This document shows positions 1 through 5,781 of a stretch of DNA of 5,781 nucleotides, one piece after another. Source of the stretch: Candidatus Omnitrophota bacterium (lineage in GTDB: Bacteria > Omnitrophota > Gorgyraeia > Duberdicusellales > 4484-171). The notes below the pieces were generated by a model. The model had not been told where the DNA came from and did not search any database. It saw only the letters and a list, made by a program, of their open reading frames with translations. The stretch lies in the NCBI GenBank assembly GCA_003644405.1, contig QNCE01000077.1:1-5781 (forward strand), written 5' to 3'. Numbering within the stretch: the first letter of the stretch is position 1; each line of letters begins with the position of its first letter. A program made the translations under genes and the position numbers.

Positions 1-481
1 CCTTGAGAATCTTGGGCAATAAAGAGGGTGGATTCTCATTTGTGTTTGCCTTTAAGCTTTATTCCTTTGCCATCTAAATGAAGAAAACCGCTCAAATTAG
101 GTTTTAATTCCTTTATAATCTCAATTATCGGAGATCTGCCTCTGGCAGAAAGGTTAGAATTCAAAGAGGCTCTTTTTACAGCATTAAATACCGTAAAGGA
201 AGAGAGTCTTGAATGGGTAGTCTCTCTTAACCTCTTGGCAATAACTCTATAGCTTGCTTTATCTTCTATATGGTATTTAATCATTTCAATGAATAGTTTG
301 TGGGAATATCTTTTTTTGTTCTTCCTTATATTAAAGGTTCTTTTACACGTTTTACAACGGAATCTTTGTGTAGTTTTTCTTACATTCTTCTTTAAGAGGA
401 ATTCAGTTCGTTGTATTTTACCCCACCTTTCTGTTTCTTTACTTCCACAAAATATACATCTAAGTTTTCTCTTTTTTTCAT
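1..481 (-). pseudogene. Decayed insertion-sequence transposase with N-terminal zinc ribbon (C-terminus beyond the window)
   Basis: This is a transposase of an insertion sequence, which would cut and join DNA at the element's ends. An ATG at 481-479 has the ribosome binding site AGGGGG (495-490) 8 bases upstream. The next bases are a run of seven A (478-472). Read as they stand, they lead to a stop after 29 codons. With one more A, or a -1 slip on the run, the frame becomes MKKKRKLRCIFCGSKE and stays open. In that frame there is a four-Cys zinc ribbon (C9, C12, C43, C46; motifs CIFC and CKTC), a helix-turn-helix-like stretch at about residues 76-106, and LHLDGKGIKLKG with a probable first catalytic Asp at 137. 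A TGA at 38-36 then interrupts it. The same frame continues for 11 sense codons (ESTLFIAQDSQ) to the window edge, and LFIAQD resembles the strand that follows in DDE transposases. With a frameshift and a nonsense codon it is probably inactive. I cannot assign the IS family. Confidence 0.75.
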
Positions 482-513
482 CTCTTTAACCCCCTTTTAT
501 CTAAAGTGAACTT

Positions 514-530
514 TGATAAGTTATCATAAC
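514..530. repeat. Two overlapping short palindromes between hflC and the transposase
   Basis: TGATAAGTTATCA (514-526) is a perfect 13-base palindrome around a central G. It overlaps GTTATCATAAC (520-530), a perfect 11-base palindrome around a central C. They cover the candidate -10 box and the expected start of the transposase transcript, so a dimeric repressor, possibly the transposase itself, could bind here. The rest of the 124-base gap between hflC and the transposase (482-605) shows no gene and no clear G+C-rich terminator with a T run. Confidence 0.35.
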
Positions 531-552
531 ATATTGAATAATAAGGGGTTAA
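523..552 (-). promoter_or_regulatory. Possible transposase promoter
   Basis: The -10 candidate is TATGAT (528-523), matching the consensus at 5 of 6 bases. The -35 candidate is TTAACC (552-547), a 4 of 6 match, with an 18-base spacer. Transcription would start near 516, leaving a leader of about 35 bases that contains the ribosome binding site but not the upstream arm of the inverted repeat. The match is modest in an AT-rich region, so this rests partly on its position. Confidence 0.3.
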
Positions 553-605
553 CTTTAATTTTACCAACAAGTTAATCAAACGCCACCAAATTAAATCTTA
601 CAATT

Positions 606-1574
606 TTAAGGAGACTGCCAAGAAGGGTTTATTTTTTTAAGATATTTAAAATAGTCGGAGTTAGTATCCAGAATAATTGTAGTATTTTTATCAACGCTCT
701 CTTTATAAGTATCTAAGGTTTTAAGAAAAGAAAAGAATTCTGGATCCTTAGAGTAAGCATCAGCATAAATTTTAGTAGCTTTAGCATCTGCTTCTCCTTT
801 AATCTCTTGAGCTTTTTTGTAAGCTTCAGATAAAATTACTTTGAGCTCTTTTTCTGTACGCCCTTCAATCTCCGCTCTAATACCTCTTCCTTCAGAGCGA
901 TACGTCTCTGCAGCTCTTTTGCGTTCCGCAATCATTCTTTCGTAAACTTTCTTTCTCACTTCCTCTACATAATTTACTCTTTTAATCCTTACATCAATAA
1001 GTTCTATACCATACTGAGGAAGAAGCTGCTTCGCTATACTAATTACTTTCTCTCTCATTTTATCCCTGCCTACCTTTACTTCTTCCAATGCTCCCTCTTC
1101 GATAAACTCTTTCTCTTCCTGCAAAGAGGTAAGTTGCTCAATTAAACGATTGGAAGATCTTACTATCTCAATAAGATTGTGAGCAGTCACCACATCTCTT
1201 ACTGCAGCATCAATCACATCATCTAACCTAGCTTGTCCTCCTCTCTCGTCATACACAGATTGAAAGAACTTAAGGGGATCGGAAATCTTCCATCGAGCAG
1301 TTGTATCTACCCAAATATATTTCTTATCCTTGGTAGGAATTTGCGTAGGATAACCATCCCATTCTAAGATTCGCTTTTCAAAGTAATTTACCTTTTGAAT
1401 AAAAGGGAGTTTAAAATGTAGGCCTGCTTTACTAACTACTCTTATTGGCTTACCAAATTGAGTAATAATGGCCTGCCTGCCTTCATAGAGAATATAGAAG
1501 GGCTGAGCTATAAGAAAAATAATAAAAACAACAATTATAAGGATTAAAAAGTAAGTAATTCTATTCTTCATCAT
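606..1574 (-). CDS. hflC: HflC, SPFH/Band 7 regulator of the FtsH protease
   Basis: HflC pairs with HflK in a large inner-membrane assembly that encloses FtsH hexamers and limits access of membrane-protein substrates. The 322 residues are close to the E. coli length (334). A single transmembrane helix lies at about residues 6-28, with Lys and Arg just before it. The SPFH domain follows at about 28-190, starting with EGRQAIITQFGKP and GLHFKLPFIQKV. KKYIWVDTTARWKISDP and YGIELIDVRIKRVNY are typical of HflC. Residues 200-275 form a charged Ala/Glu/Lys-rich helix (MIAERKRAAETYRSEG, EADAKATKIYADAY), which in the family builds the cage wall. The C-terminal part carries FFSFLKTLDTYK and ILDTNSDYFKYL, as in other HflC proteins. 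The start overlaps the end of hflK by 14 bases and has no strong ribosome binding site nearby, so translation is probably coupled to hflK. The second Met is an equally possible start. Confidence 0.93.
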   Translation of the reverse strand: MMKNRITYFLILIIVVFIIFLIAQPFYILYEGRQAIITQFGKPIRVVSKAGLHFKLPFIQKVNYFEKRILEWDGYPTQIPTKDKKYIWVDTTARWKISDPLKFFQSVYDERGGQARLDDVIDAAVRDVVTAHNLIEIVRSSNRLIEQLTSLQEEKEFIEEGALEEVKVGRDKMREKVISIAKQLLPQYGIELIDVRIKRVNYVEEVRKKVYERMIAERKRAAETYRSEGRGIRAEIEGRTEKELKVILSEAYKKAQEIKGEADAKATKIYADAYSKDPEFFSFLKTLDTYKESVDKNTTIILDTNSDYFKYLKKINPSWQSP

Positions 1575-2547
1575 TTAATTTCAGTAGAGGGAGAATACCT
1601 TTTTGATCCTGATCCACTACATACTTTTTACCTGCTTTTTTTAGTGTCTCTCTTATTGCTTCAAGATATAACCGTTTTAAAGTAACCTCTTTGGCTTTCT
1701 GATAAGCACTCCATAAAAGAAGAAATCTCTTAGCATCGCCTTGAGCCCTATTTACTACCTCCTGAGCATAACCTTCTGCCTCTTTTACAATTTTTAAAGC
1801 CTCTCCTTTAGCCTGAGGGATTTTCTTATTGTATACTTCCCAATCTTGGTTTATCATTTTCTCCCTTTCCTGCTTTGCTTCGTTTACTTCATTAAAAGCA
1901 GGTTTAACTGGATCAGGAGGATTTACATCTTGAAGCTTAACAGTTACAATTTGTATCCCTGCTCCATAAGAATCTAAAATCTCTTGAAGACTCCTTTGAA
2001 CCTTAGTATTAATCTCTAACCTTTTAGTAGTAAGAACTTCTCCAAAGGAATAGTCACCTACAACTTTACGCATTACTGACTCAGAGAGGTCTCTTAAAGT
2101 TTTATGCACATCTCTTATATTAAAGAGAGCCAAAAAAGGGTCCTTTATTTTGAATTGTATAATCCACTCTAAATCTAAAACATTTAAATCTCCAGTAAGC
2201 ATTAAAGATTCGTCTCGATAAGATTTCTCTTGGTAAACACTTCTCACTCCTGGTTGGCGAGTACGAAACCCAAACTCTTCCTTATAGATGTAAGCTACTT
2301 TAACGGGAATTACTTTATCTATTCCTAAGGGTATTTTAAAATGTAGACCGGGTTTGGTTGTACCTACAAATTTACCTAATCTTAGAAGAACTCCTACTTC
2401 ATTAGGCTGAATAGTATAAAAAGCACTTTTTAGTACAATAAAAGCCAAAATTACGCCTATAAGAATAGAGATGTTTGCTTTAGGAAACTTAAATTTTCCT
2501 CTATCAGGATAGATTATTTCATCTGGTGTCACTCTTCCAAAATCCAT
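1561..2547 (-). CDS. hflK: HflK, SPFH/Band 7 regulator of the FtsH protease
   Basis: HflK is the partner of HflC in the membrane cage that modulates FtsH proteolysis. At 328 residues it is shorter than E. coli HflK (419), mainly because the long Gly-rich cytoplasmic N-terminal extension is missing. A short N-terminal segment of 24 residues precedes one transmembrane helix at about 25-46. The SPFH domain runs from about 46 to 210, with QPNEVGVLLRLGKF, KPGLHFKIPLGID and the HflK signature ESLMLTGDLNVLDLEW at 113-128. After that come VKLQDVNPPDPVKPAFNEV and the long helix with KIPQAKGEALKIVKEAEGYA and RAQGDAKRFLL, then RLYLEAI and KKYVVDQ near the end. The ATG has AGGAT (2559-2555) 7 bases upstream. 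The gene begins 62 bases after ilvD with no convincing terminator between, so it may share the upstream transcript. No ftsH gene is in the window. Confidence 0.94.
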   Translation of the reverse strand: MDFGRVTPDEIIYPDRGKFKFPKANISILIGVILAFIVLKSAFYTIQPNEVGVLLRLGKFVGTTKPGLHFKIPLGIDKVIPVKVAYIYKEEFGFRTRQPGVRSVYQEKSYRDESLMLTGDLNVLDLEWIIQFKIKDPFLALFNIRDVHKTLRDLSESVMRKVVGDYSFGEVLTTKRLEINTKVQRSLQEILDSYGAGIQIVTVKLQDVNPPDPVKPAFNEVNEAKQEREKMINQDWEVYNKKIPQAKGEALKIVKEAEGYAQEVVNRAQGDAKRFLLLWSAYQKAKEVTLKRLYLEAIRETLKKAGKKYVVDQDQKGILPLLKLNDEE

Positions 2548-2609
2548 AAGTTACATCCTAATTACAAATGTGTTATTTAGTACTGTAAAGAAGGTTAAAT
2601 ATCTTTTAT

Positions 2610-4271
2610 TTAATCCTTTTCTTTAAATACTCCTCCTTGGGAAGCAGAACTTACAAGCTGAGAATAGCGATAAAGATAACCACTCTTCACCTTAGGAGGA
2701 AGAATTTTAATTTCCTTTTTCCTTTTCTCTATCTCTTCTTTGGTTAACTTTACCTCTAACTTTCTCTTAGGAATATCAATTACAATCTTATCCCCATCTT
2801 TTAAATAAGCAATTAGCCCCCCTTCTCTTGCTTCAGGAGATATGTGACCAATACAGGGACCCCGAGTTCCTCCAGAAAATCTTCCATCGGTAATTAAAGC
2901 AACATGTTTATGAAGTCCCATTCCTACGATAGCACTAGTAGGGGAAAGCATCTCTCTCATCCCTGGACCTCCACTTGGTCCTTCATACCTTATCACAATT
3001 ACACTTCCCTTCTTAATTTTTCCCCCTATGATAGCCTTCATTGCCTCTTCCTCGGAGTTAAACACTTGGGCATATCCGGAAAATGTTAACATATCTCTAT
3101 CTATCGCTGACTGTTTGACCACGCATCCATCCTTAGCTAAATTCCCCCAAAGAATTGCTATTCCTCCTTCTCGATGAAAAGCTTTCCCCAAAGGCCTTAT
3201 AATATCTTCATCAAAAATTACAGCATCTTTAGCAATCTCTTTTAACCTCTTTCCAGAAACGGTAAGGTTATCCTCCAACTTAGGAAGTAATCTTTTTAAC
3301 ACTGCAGGTATACCTCCTGCATTATCTAAATCTTCCATAAAATAATCACCTGCCGGACGCAGATTTGAAATATGAGGGGTAGCTCTACTTGGCCGGTCAA
3401 AATCTTTCAAAGTTAACTCTACCTTGGCTTCTTTAGCTATTGCCATAAGGTGGAGAACTGTATTAGTAGAACCCCCTAAAGCCATATCTACTCTTATGGC
3501 ATTCTCTAAAGCAAACTTATTTACGATATCTCGTATTTTTATCTTTTTTCTAACTAGCTCTACAATCTTTTGTCCACTTTGATAAGCAATCCTTCTCTTC
3601 CTAGATAACACTGCAGGAGTAGTAGCACAGAAAGGTAAAGAAAGTCCCATTGTTTCAATAAGACAAGCGGTAGTATTGGCAGTATACAATCCTTGACATG
3701 CTCCACAAGAAGGGCAAGCTTCTATTTCTAGAATTGCCCTTTCTTTTTCTGTAATTTCTCCTGCCTTAAATCGACCAACTGCTTCAAAGGTATCTCTTAC
3801 TAGAGACAATCTTCTTTTACCAAAATGGCCAGCAAGCATAGGACCACAGGTAACAATGATTGTAGGAATATTTATCCTTAAAGCTCCCATAAGCATACCA
3901 GGGTTAATCTTATCACAGTTAGTAAGTAAAACTAAACCATCTAAGCTGTGGGCATTAGCTACTGTCTCAATAATATCAGCGATAAGCTCTCTCGAAGGTA
4001 AAGAATATTTCATTCCTAAATGTCCCATTGCAATTCCATCACAAATCCCTGGAACACCAAAAACAAAAGGAGTTCCTCCTCGGTTCTCAATACCTCTCTC
4101 AATCCATCTCTCTAACTCTCTCATATTGGTATGCCCAGGAATTAAATCAGAGAAACTAGAGGCAATCCCTATAAATGGCCTATTTAGGTGAGAGGTAGAA
4201 ATACCTGTCCCATAGAGAAGTGCCCGGTTAGGCATTCTCTCTAAACCTTTTTTGATTTTACTCGAACGCAT
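2610..4271 (-). CDS. ilvD: Dihydroxy-acid dehydratase (IlvD/Edd family)
   Basis: This cytosolic iron-sulfur enzyme dehydrates 2,3-dihydroxy-isovalerate and 2,3-dihydroxy-3-methylvalerate to the 2-keto acids that give valine, leucine and isoleucine. The N-terminus MRSSKIKKGLERMPNRALL is typical of the family and supports this start. Visible motifs are ICDGIAMGHLGMKYSLPSRE (76-95), NCDKINPGMLMGA (118-130; C119, and K121 expected to be carbamylated and to bind Mg2+ with D120), EACPSCGACQGLYTANT (184-200; C186, C189, C192), YEGPSGGPGMREML (429-442) and TDGRFSGGTRGPC (461-473; S466 is the proposed catalytic base). The 553 residues match the compact archaeal and deep-branching form; the E. coli enzyme has 616. 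IPGH at 44-47 replaces the PCN motif of the [2Fe-2S] group, so a [4Fe-4S] cluster is more likely. The gene starts 4 bases after the aldolase stop. GGAGGG (4291-4286) lies 14 bases upstream, inside the aldolase gene. A sugar-acid dehydratase role is possible but less likely. Confidence 0.93.
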   Translation of the reverse strand: MRSSKIKKGLERMPNRALLYGTGISTSHLNRPFIGIASSFSDLIPGHTNMRELERWIERGIENRGGTPFVFGVPGICDGIAMGHLGMKYSLPSRELIADIIETVANAHSLDGLVLLTNCDKINPGMLMGALRINIPTIIVTCGPMLAGHFGKRRLSLVRDTFEAVGRFKAGEITEKERAILEIEACPSCGACQGLYTANTTACLIETMGLSLPFCATTPAVLSRKRRIAYQSGQKIVELVRKKIKIRDIVNKFALENAIRVDMALGGSTNTVLHLMAIAKEAKVELTLKDFDRPSRATPHISNLRPAGDYFMEDLDNAGGIPAVLKRLLPKLEDNLTVSGKRLKEIAKDAVIFDEDIIRPLGKAFHREGGIAILWGNLAKDGCVVKQSAIDRDMLTFSGYAQVFNSEEEAMKAIIGGKIKKGSVIVIRYEGPSGGPGMREMLSPTSAIVGMGLHKHVALITDGRFSGGTRGPCIGHISPEAREGGLIAYLKDGDKIVIDIPKRKLEVKLTKEEIEKRKKEIKILPPKVKSGYLYRYSQLVSSASQGGVFKEKD

Positions 4272-4275
4272 AAAG

Positions 4276-5679
4276 CTAATCTGCTCCCTCCAACTCTCTT
4301 GACTCCACTTCTTCTTTCAAAAAATCTTCCTTTCTTTTTTCTATCACCACTGGCTTTACATACTTTTCCACTAATTCTTTGGTATCTTTTATATTCAACT
4401 GCTCAAAGAGAAACAAAAACTCCTCTTCTAACACTTTAGAAATTTTATCCCGTAAATCTTTGGAGATAGTATGAATCTGTTTTTTAAACGGGCCTAAAGC
4501 CTTTTTTCTTGTCTTATAGATGAACTGGTCGTCAGTCCAATCAGGTTTGCGTTCGTCAGCACAATTTCTATTCAACCATGCATAAATCTGCTCTTTTAAA
4601 GGAAGAGGAAGATAATCATACACTATATTCTGGAATTGGGTAGCTAAATGAATCTCTGCACATCCTACTTCAGGGAAACGATGAAAAGCCTCGTTAGGAA
4701 GAGTGGAAGCTCCGTGCTGAACCGCCCCTGCCATTTTATAATCTTTACGAGCAATCTCGGAGAGAAGCTTTAAGGTATCAAAATCTATCTTTACCTTGGC
4801 AATAGAGCCATCGGGTAAAACTACACCTCCATGGGTGGTGCCCGTCTGGACACTTATCTTAGATATTCCCTTTAATCCCTCTATTTGGGAAAGATAGCCT
4901 TTCATGAAGCTATGGAGCTCTTCAGGTGTAGAGTTTTTTCCTCCAACCTCTCCTATTTCCCCTCCTATAGAAATTTCTACTCCCTGAGGCTCTAAGCTCC
5001 TTATAAATTCTGTAAAGAGAGCGCATACTTGGTAATTTAAACTCTGTTGAGCATCCACAGTAGGGCGGGATAAATCCACTAGGGTGGAAGAATCTATATC
5101 GATATTATAAAATCCTGCTGAAATCGCTTCTCTTATCAAATCTTTAAGTTGGGAAATCTCCTTATCCTTGTCTTGATGAAAATTCTTTGCCTTAACCTGG
5201 AAATGATCTCCCTGAAGAAAAACAGGTCCTTTAAACCCCTCTTTTATCCCGGCTAAAAGCACAACGGAAGCATACTCCCCAGGTCTTTGGCCGGTGTAGC
5301 CAATTTCACTTTTAGCAATTTCAAATATAAATGCCCCTGCATTTATCTTTCCAGCTGCCCTAAAAACTGCTCTAGCTAAATCAAAAGTTAGCGTCCTTAG
5401 ATTAATGGCAGGCACAGTAAAATGAGTTAAATTGTAGAGTGCTCTTGCTTCATAAAGAGACTGAATAGAAAAAGGGATAACACCCCACTTTAAAGCAGCC
5501 TCATAACTTACCCAGTAACATATTTTCTTAATATAAGGAGAATCGCTCAACACTATCGTATCTACAAGATTATCTATCATTTTAGTCCTAAAAAGATCCA
5601 AATCACAAATCTGAATCTCTCCCTCTACCTCTTTTATGATCTCATTATTTAAGATCTCTCCTTTGTCCTTATAAACCAT
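4276..5679 (-). CDS. Class II aldolase-like protein (fructose/tagatose-bisphosphate aldolase superfamily), long form
   Basis: The core at about residues 85-355 looks like the TIM barrel of zinc-dependent class II aldolases, which cleave or form fructose- or tagatose-bisphosphate. VPAINLRTLTFDLARAV opens the barrel. QGDHF (156-160) supplies the catalytic Asp and first zinc His (D158, H159). GGEIGEVGG (239-247) matches the EGELG loop, VQTGTTHGGV (277-286) holds the second His (H283), and QHGASTLP (321-328) the third (H322). GYTGQRPGEY at 127-136 and LIREAISAGFYNIDIDSST at 181-199 resemble GatZ/KbaZ proteins instead. In the phosphate-binding strand the usual KINIATDLQ-like motif is AEIHLATQFQ (341-350), changing key polar residues. 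At 467 residues it is well above the usual 285-360, with an N-terminal region of about 85 and a charged helical C-terminal region of about 105. Superfamily membership is firm and the exact substrate is not. The start is fixed by a strong ribosome binding site, and ilvD follows after 4 bases. Confidence 0.82.
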   Translation of the reverse strand: MVYKDKGEILNNEIIKEVEGEIQICDLDLFRTKMIDNLVDTIVLSDSPYIKKICYWVSYEAALKWGVIPFSIQSLYEARALYNLTHFTVPAINLRTLTFDLARAVFRAAGKINAGAFIFEIAKSEIGYTGQRPGEYASVVLLAGIKEGFKGPVFLQGDHFQVKAKNFHQDKDKEISQLKDLIREAISAGFYNIDIDSSTLVDLSRPTVDAQQSLNYQVCALFTEFIRSLEPQGVEISIGGEIGEVGGKNSTPEELHSFMKGYLSQIEGLKGISKISVQTGTTHGGVVLPDGSIAKVKIDFDTLKLLSEIARKDYKMAGAVQHGASTLPNEAFHRFPEVGCAEIHLATQFQNIVYDYLPLPLKEQIYAWLNRNCADERKPDWTDDQFIYKTRKKALGPFKKQIHTISKDLRDKISKVLEEEFLFLFEQLNIKDTKELVEKYVKPVVIEKRKEDFLKEEVESRELEGAD

Positions 5680-5682
5680 TGT

Positions 5683-5691
5683 ACCTCCTTT
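5683..5691 (-). promoter_or_regulatory. Strong ribosome binding site of the aldolase gene
   Basis: AAAGGAGGT ends 3 bases before the ATG at 5679-5677. It is an almost full match to the anti-Shine-Dalgarno sequence, with a slightly short spacing, and it fixes the start. It is the strongest such site in the window. Confidence 0.85.
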
Positions 5692-5725
5692 GTTGTTGCT
5701 AAGATAAATTAGAAATTACAATAGA

Positions 5726-5753
5726 ATTTTAACCAATTTATAGTAATTGTCAA
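5726..5753 (-). promoter_or_regulatory. Sigma70-type promoter of the aldolase-ilvD (probably -hflK-hflC) operon
   Basis: TTGACA (5753-5748) is a perfect -35 box. TAAAAT (5731-5726) matches the -10 consensus at 5 of 6 bases with a 16-base spacer. The start of transcription would lie near 5719, giving a leader of about 40 bases before the aldolase ATG. The spacer region contains a small dyad, CAATT (5734-5738) and AATTG (5745-5749) separated by 6 bases, which might be an operator but is short enough to occur by chance. No riboswitch-like structure fits in so short a leader. Confidence 0.6.
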
Positions 5754-5781
5754 CTTTAATTTCTTTAGGTTTTATTGCTTC

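Larger units (their letters stand above)
486..552 (-). promoter_or_regulatory. Inverted repeat able to sequester the transposase ribosome binding site
   Basis: On the minus strand TTAACCCC (552-545) is followed about 50 bases later by GGGGTTAA (493-486), giving 8 perfectly complementary bases. The downstream arm overlaps the AGGGGG ribosome binding site at 495-490 of the transposase. Any RNA that includes both arms, such as readthrough from hflC, could pair them and hide the site. RNA started inside the repeat would lack the upstream arm. IS10 and IS50 are known to protect themselves from readthrough in this way. Applying that here is inference from the layout. The loop is long and the stem short, so its stability is uncertain. 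A second perfect 7-base repeat (TTAACTT at 575-569, AAGTTAA at 555-549) overlaps the upstream arm and could compete with it. Confidence 0.45.

Noticed and set aside
1..38. TGA reassignment (for example to Gly or Trp) or selenocysteine
   Set aside because: None of the four long genes has an internal TGA, Trp is encoded by TGG, and no selenocysteine insertion hairpin is evident. Mutation in a decaying transposase explains it.
289..489. Open frame of 66 codons on the plus strand, rich in Leu and Phe
   Set aside because: It lies antisense to the zinc-ribbon region of the transposase. Its composition is what the complement of a Lys-rich gene gives, and there is no supporting ribosome binding site.
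549..575. 7-base inverted repeat after hflC (TTAACTT/AAGTTAA, loop 13), considered as the operon terminator
   Set aside because: The stem is A+T-rich with a long loop, and no T run follows. It is noted only as a possible competitor of the adjacent leader structure.
2561..2589. Promoter-like TTTACA, 17-base spacer, TGTAAT before hflK
   Set aside because: The boxes match well, but transcription would begin about 6 bases before the ATG and exclude the AGGAT ribosome binding site, which sits directly after the -10 box. It would make an almost leaderless message, so chance in an AT-rich gap is more likely.
2595..2613. Perfect 7-base inverted repeat (TTAAATA/TATTTAA, loop 5) at the end of ilvD, considered as a terminator
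   Set aside because: The stem is made only of A and T and is not followed by a T run on the minus strand, so it is too weak for an intrinsic terminator.
2904..3089. Open frame of 61 codons on the plus strand
   Set aside because: It is antisense to the conserved C-terminal part of ilvD, with no independent support.
3856..4191. Open frame of 111 codons on the plus strand
   Set aside because: It lies wholly antisense to the highly conserved N-terminal part of ilvD and shows no recognisable domain.

Overview
The window is an AT-rich bacterial segment in which every real gene lies on the minus strand, so transcription runs from high to low coordinates. In transcription order it holds a class II aldolase-like protein (5679-4276), ilvD for dihydroxy-acid dehydratase (4271-2610), hflK (2547-1561), hflC (1574-606), and a damaged transposase gene (481 to the window edge at 1). 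HflK and HflC sit in the inner membrane facing the periplasm, which suggests a diderm (Gram-negative type) bacterium. The IlvD is the compact form of about 555 residues seen in archaea and deep-branching bacteria, and the aldolase is an unusual long form. Together these fit an uncultured anaerobe or thermophile of a candidate phylum, but the sequence does not fix the taxon. Long frames end in TAA or TAG and contain no internal TGA, and TGG is used for Trp, so the standard bacterial code applies.

Region 5680-5781 carries a good sigma70-type promoter (TTGACA, 16-base spacer, TAAAAT) and a near-perfect ribosome binding site for the aldolase. The aldolase and ilvD are separated by only 4 bases and are almost certainly co-transcribed. 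A 62-base gap without a convincing terminator separates ilvD from hflK. hflK and hflC overlap by 14 bases. The most economical reading is one operon of four genes driven by the promoter near 5740.

The aldolase and IlvD are cytosolic metabolic enzymes. HflK and HflC form the membrane cage that controls the FtsH protease. The link between the two pairs may only be shared transcription. The aldolase keeps the metal ligands of class II fructose-bisphosphate aldolases but also has a GYTG motif and a GDH motif resembling the GatZ/KbaZ family. Its pairing with an IlvD/Edd-family dehydratase leaves room for a sugar-acid role.

Downstream of hflC, the last 600 bases belong largely to an insertion sequence. 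Its transposase begins with a zinc ribbon that is visible only if a 7-A homopolymer near the start codon is corrected by one base, and it is interrupted by an in-frame TGA near the first catalytic Asp. Its leader contains an inverted repeat that could hide its ribosome binding site in transcripts reading through from hflC, a known way for insertion sequences to silence themselves. I see no CRISPR array, tRNA, rRNA, riboswitch or defence system. Most of the window is ordinary housekeeping sequence.
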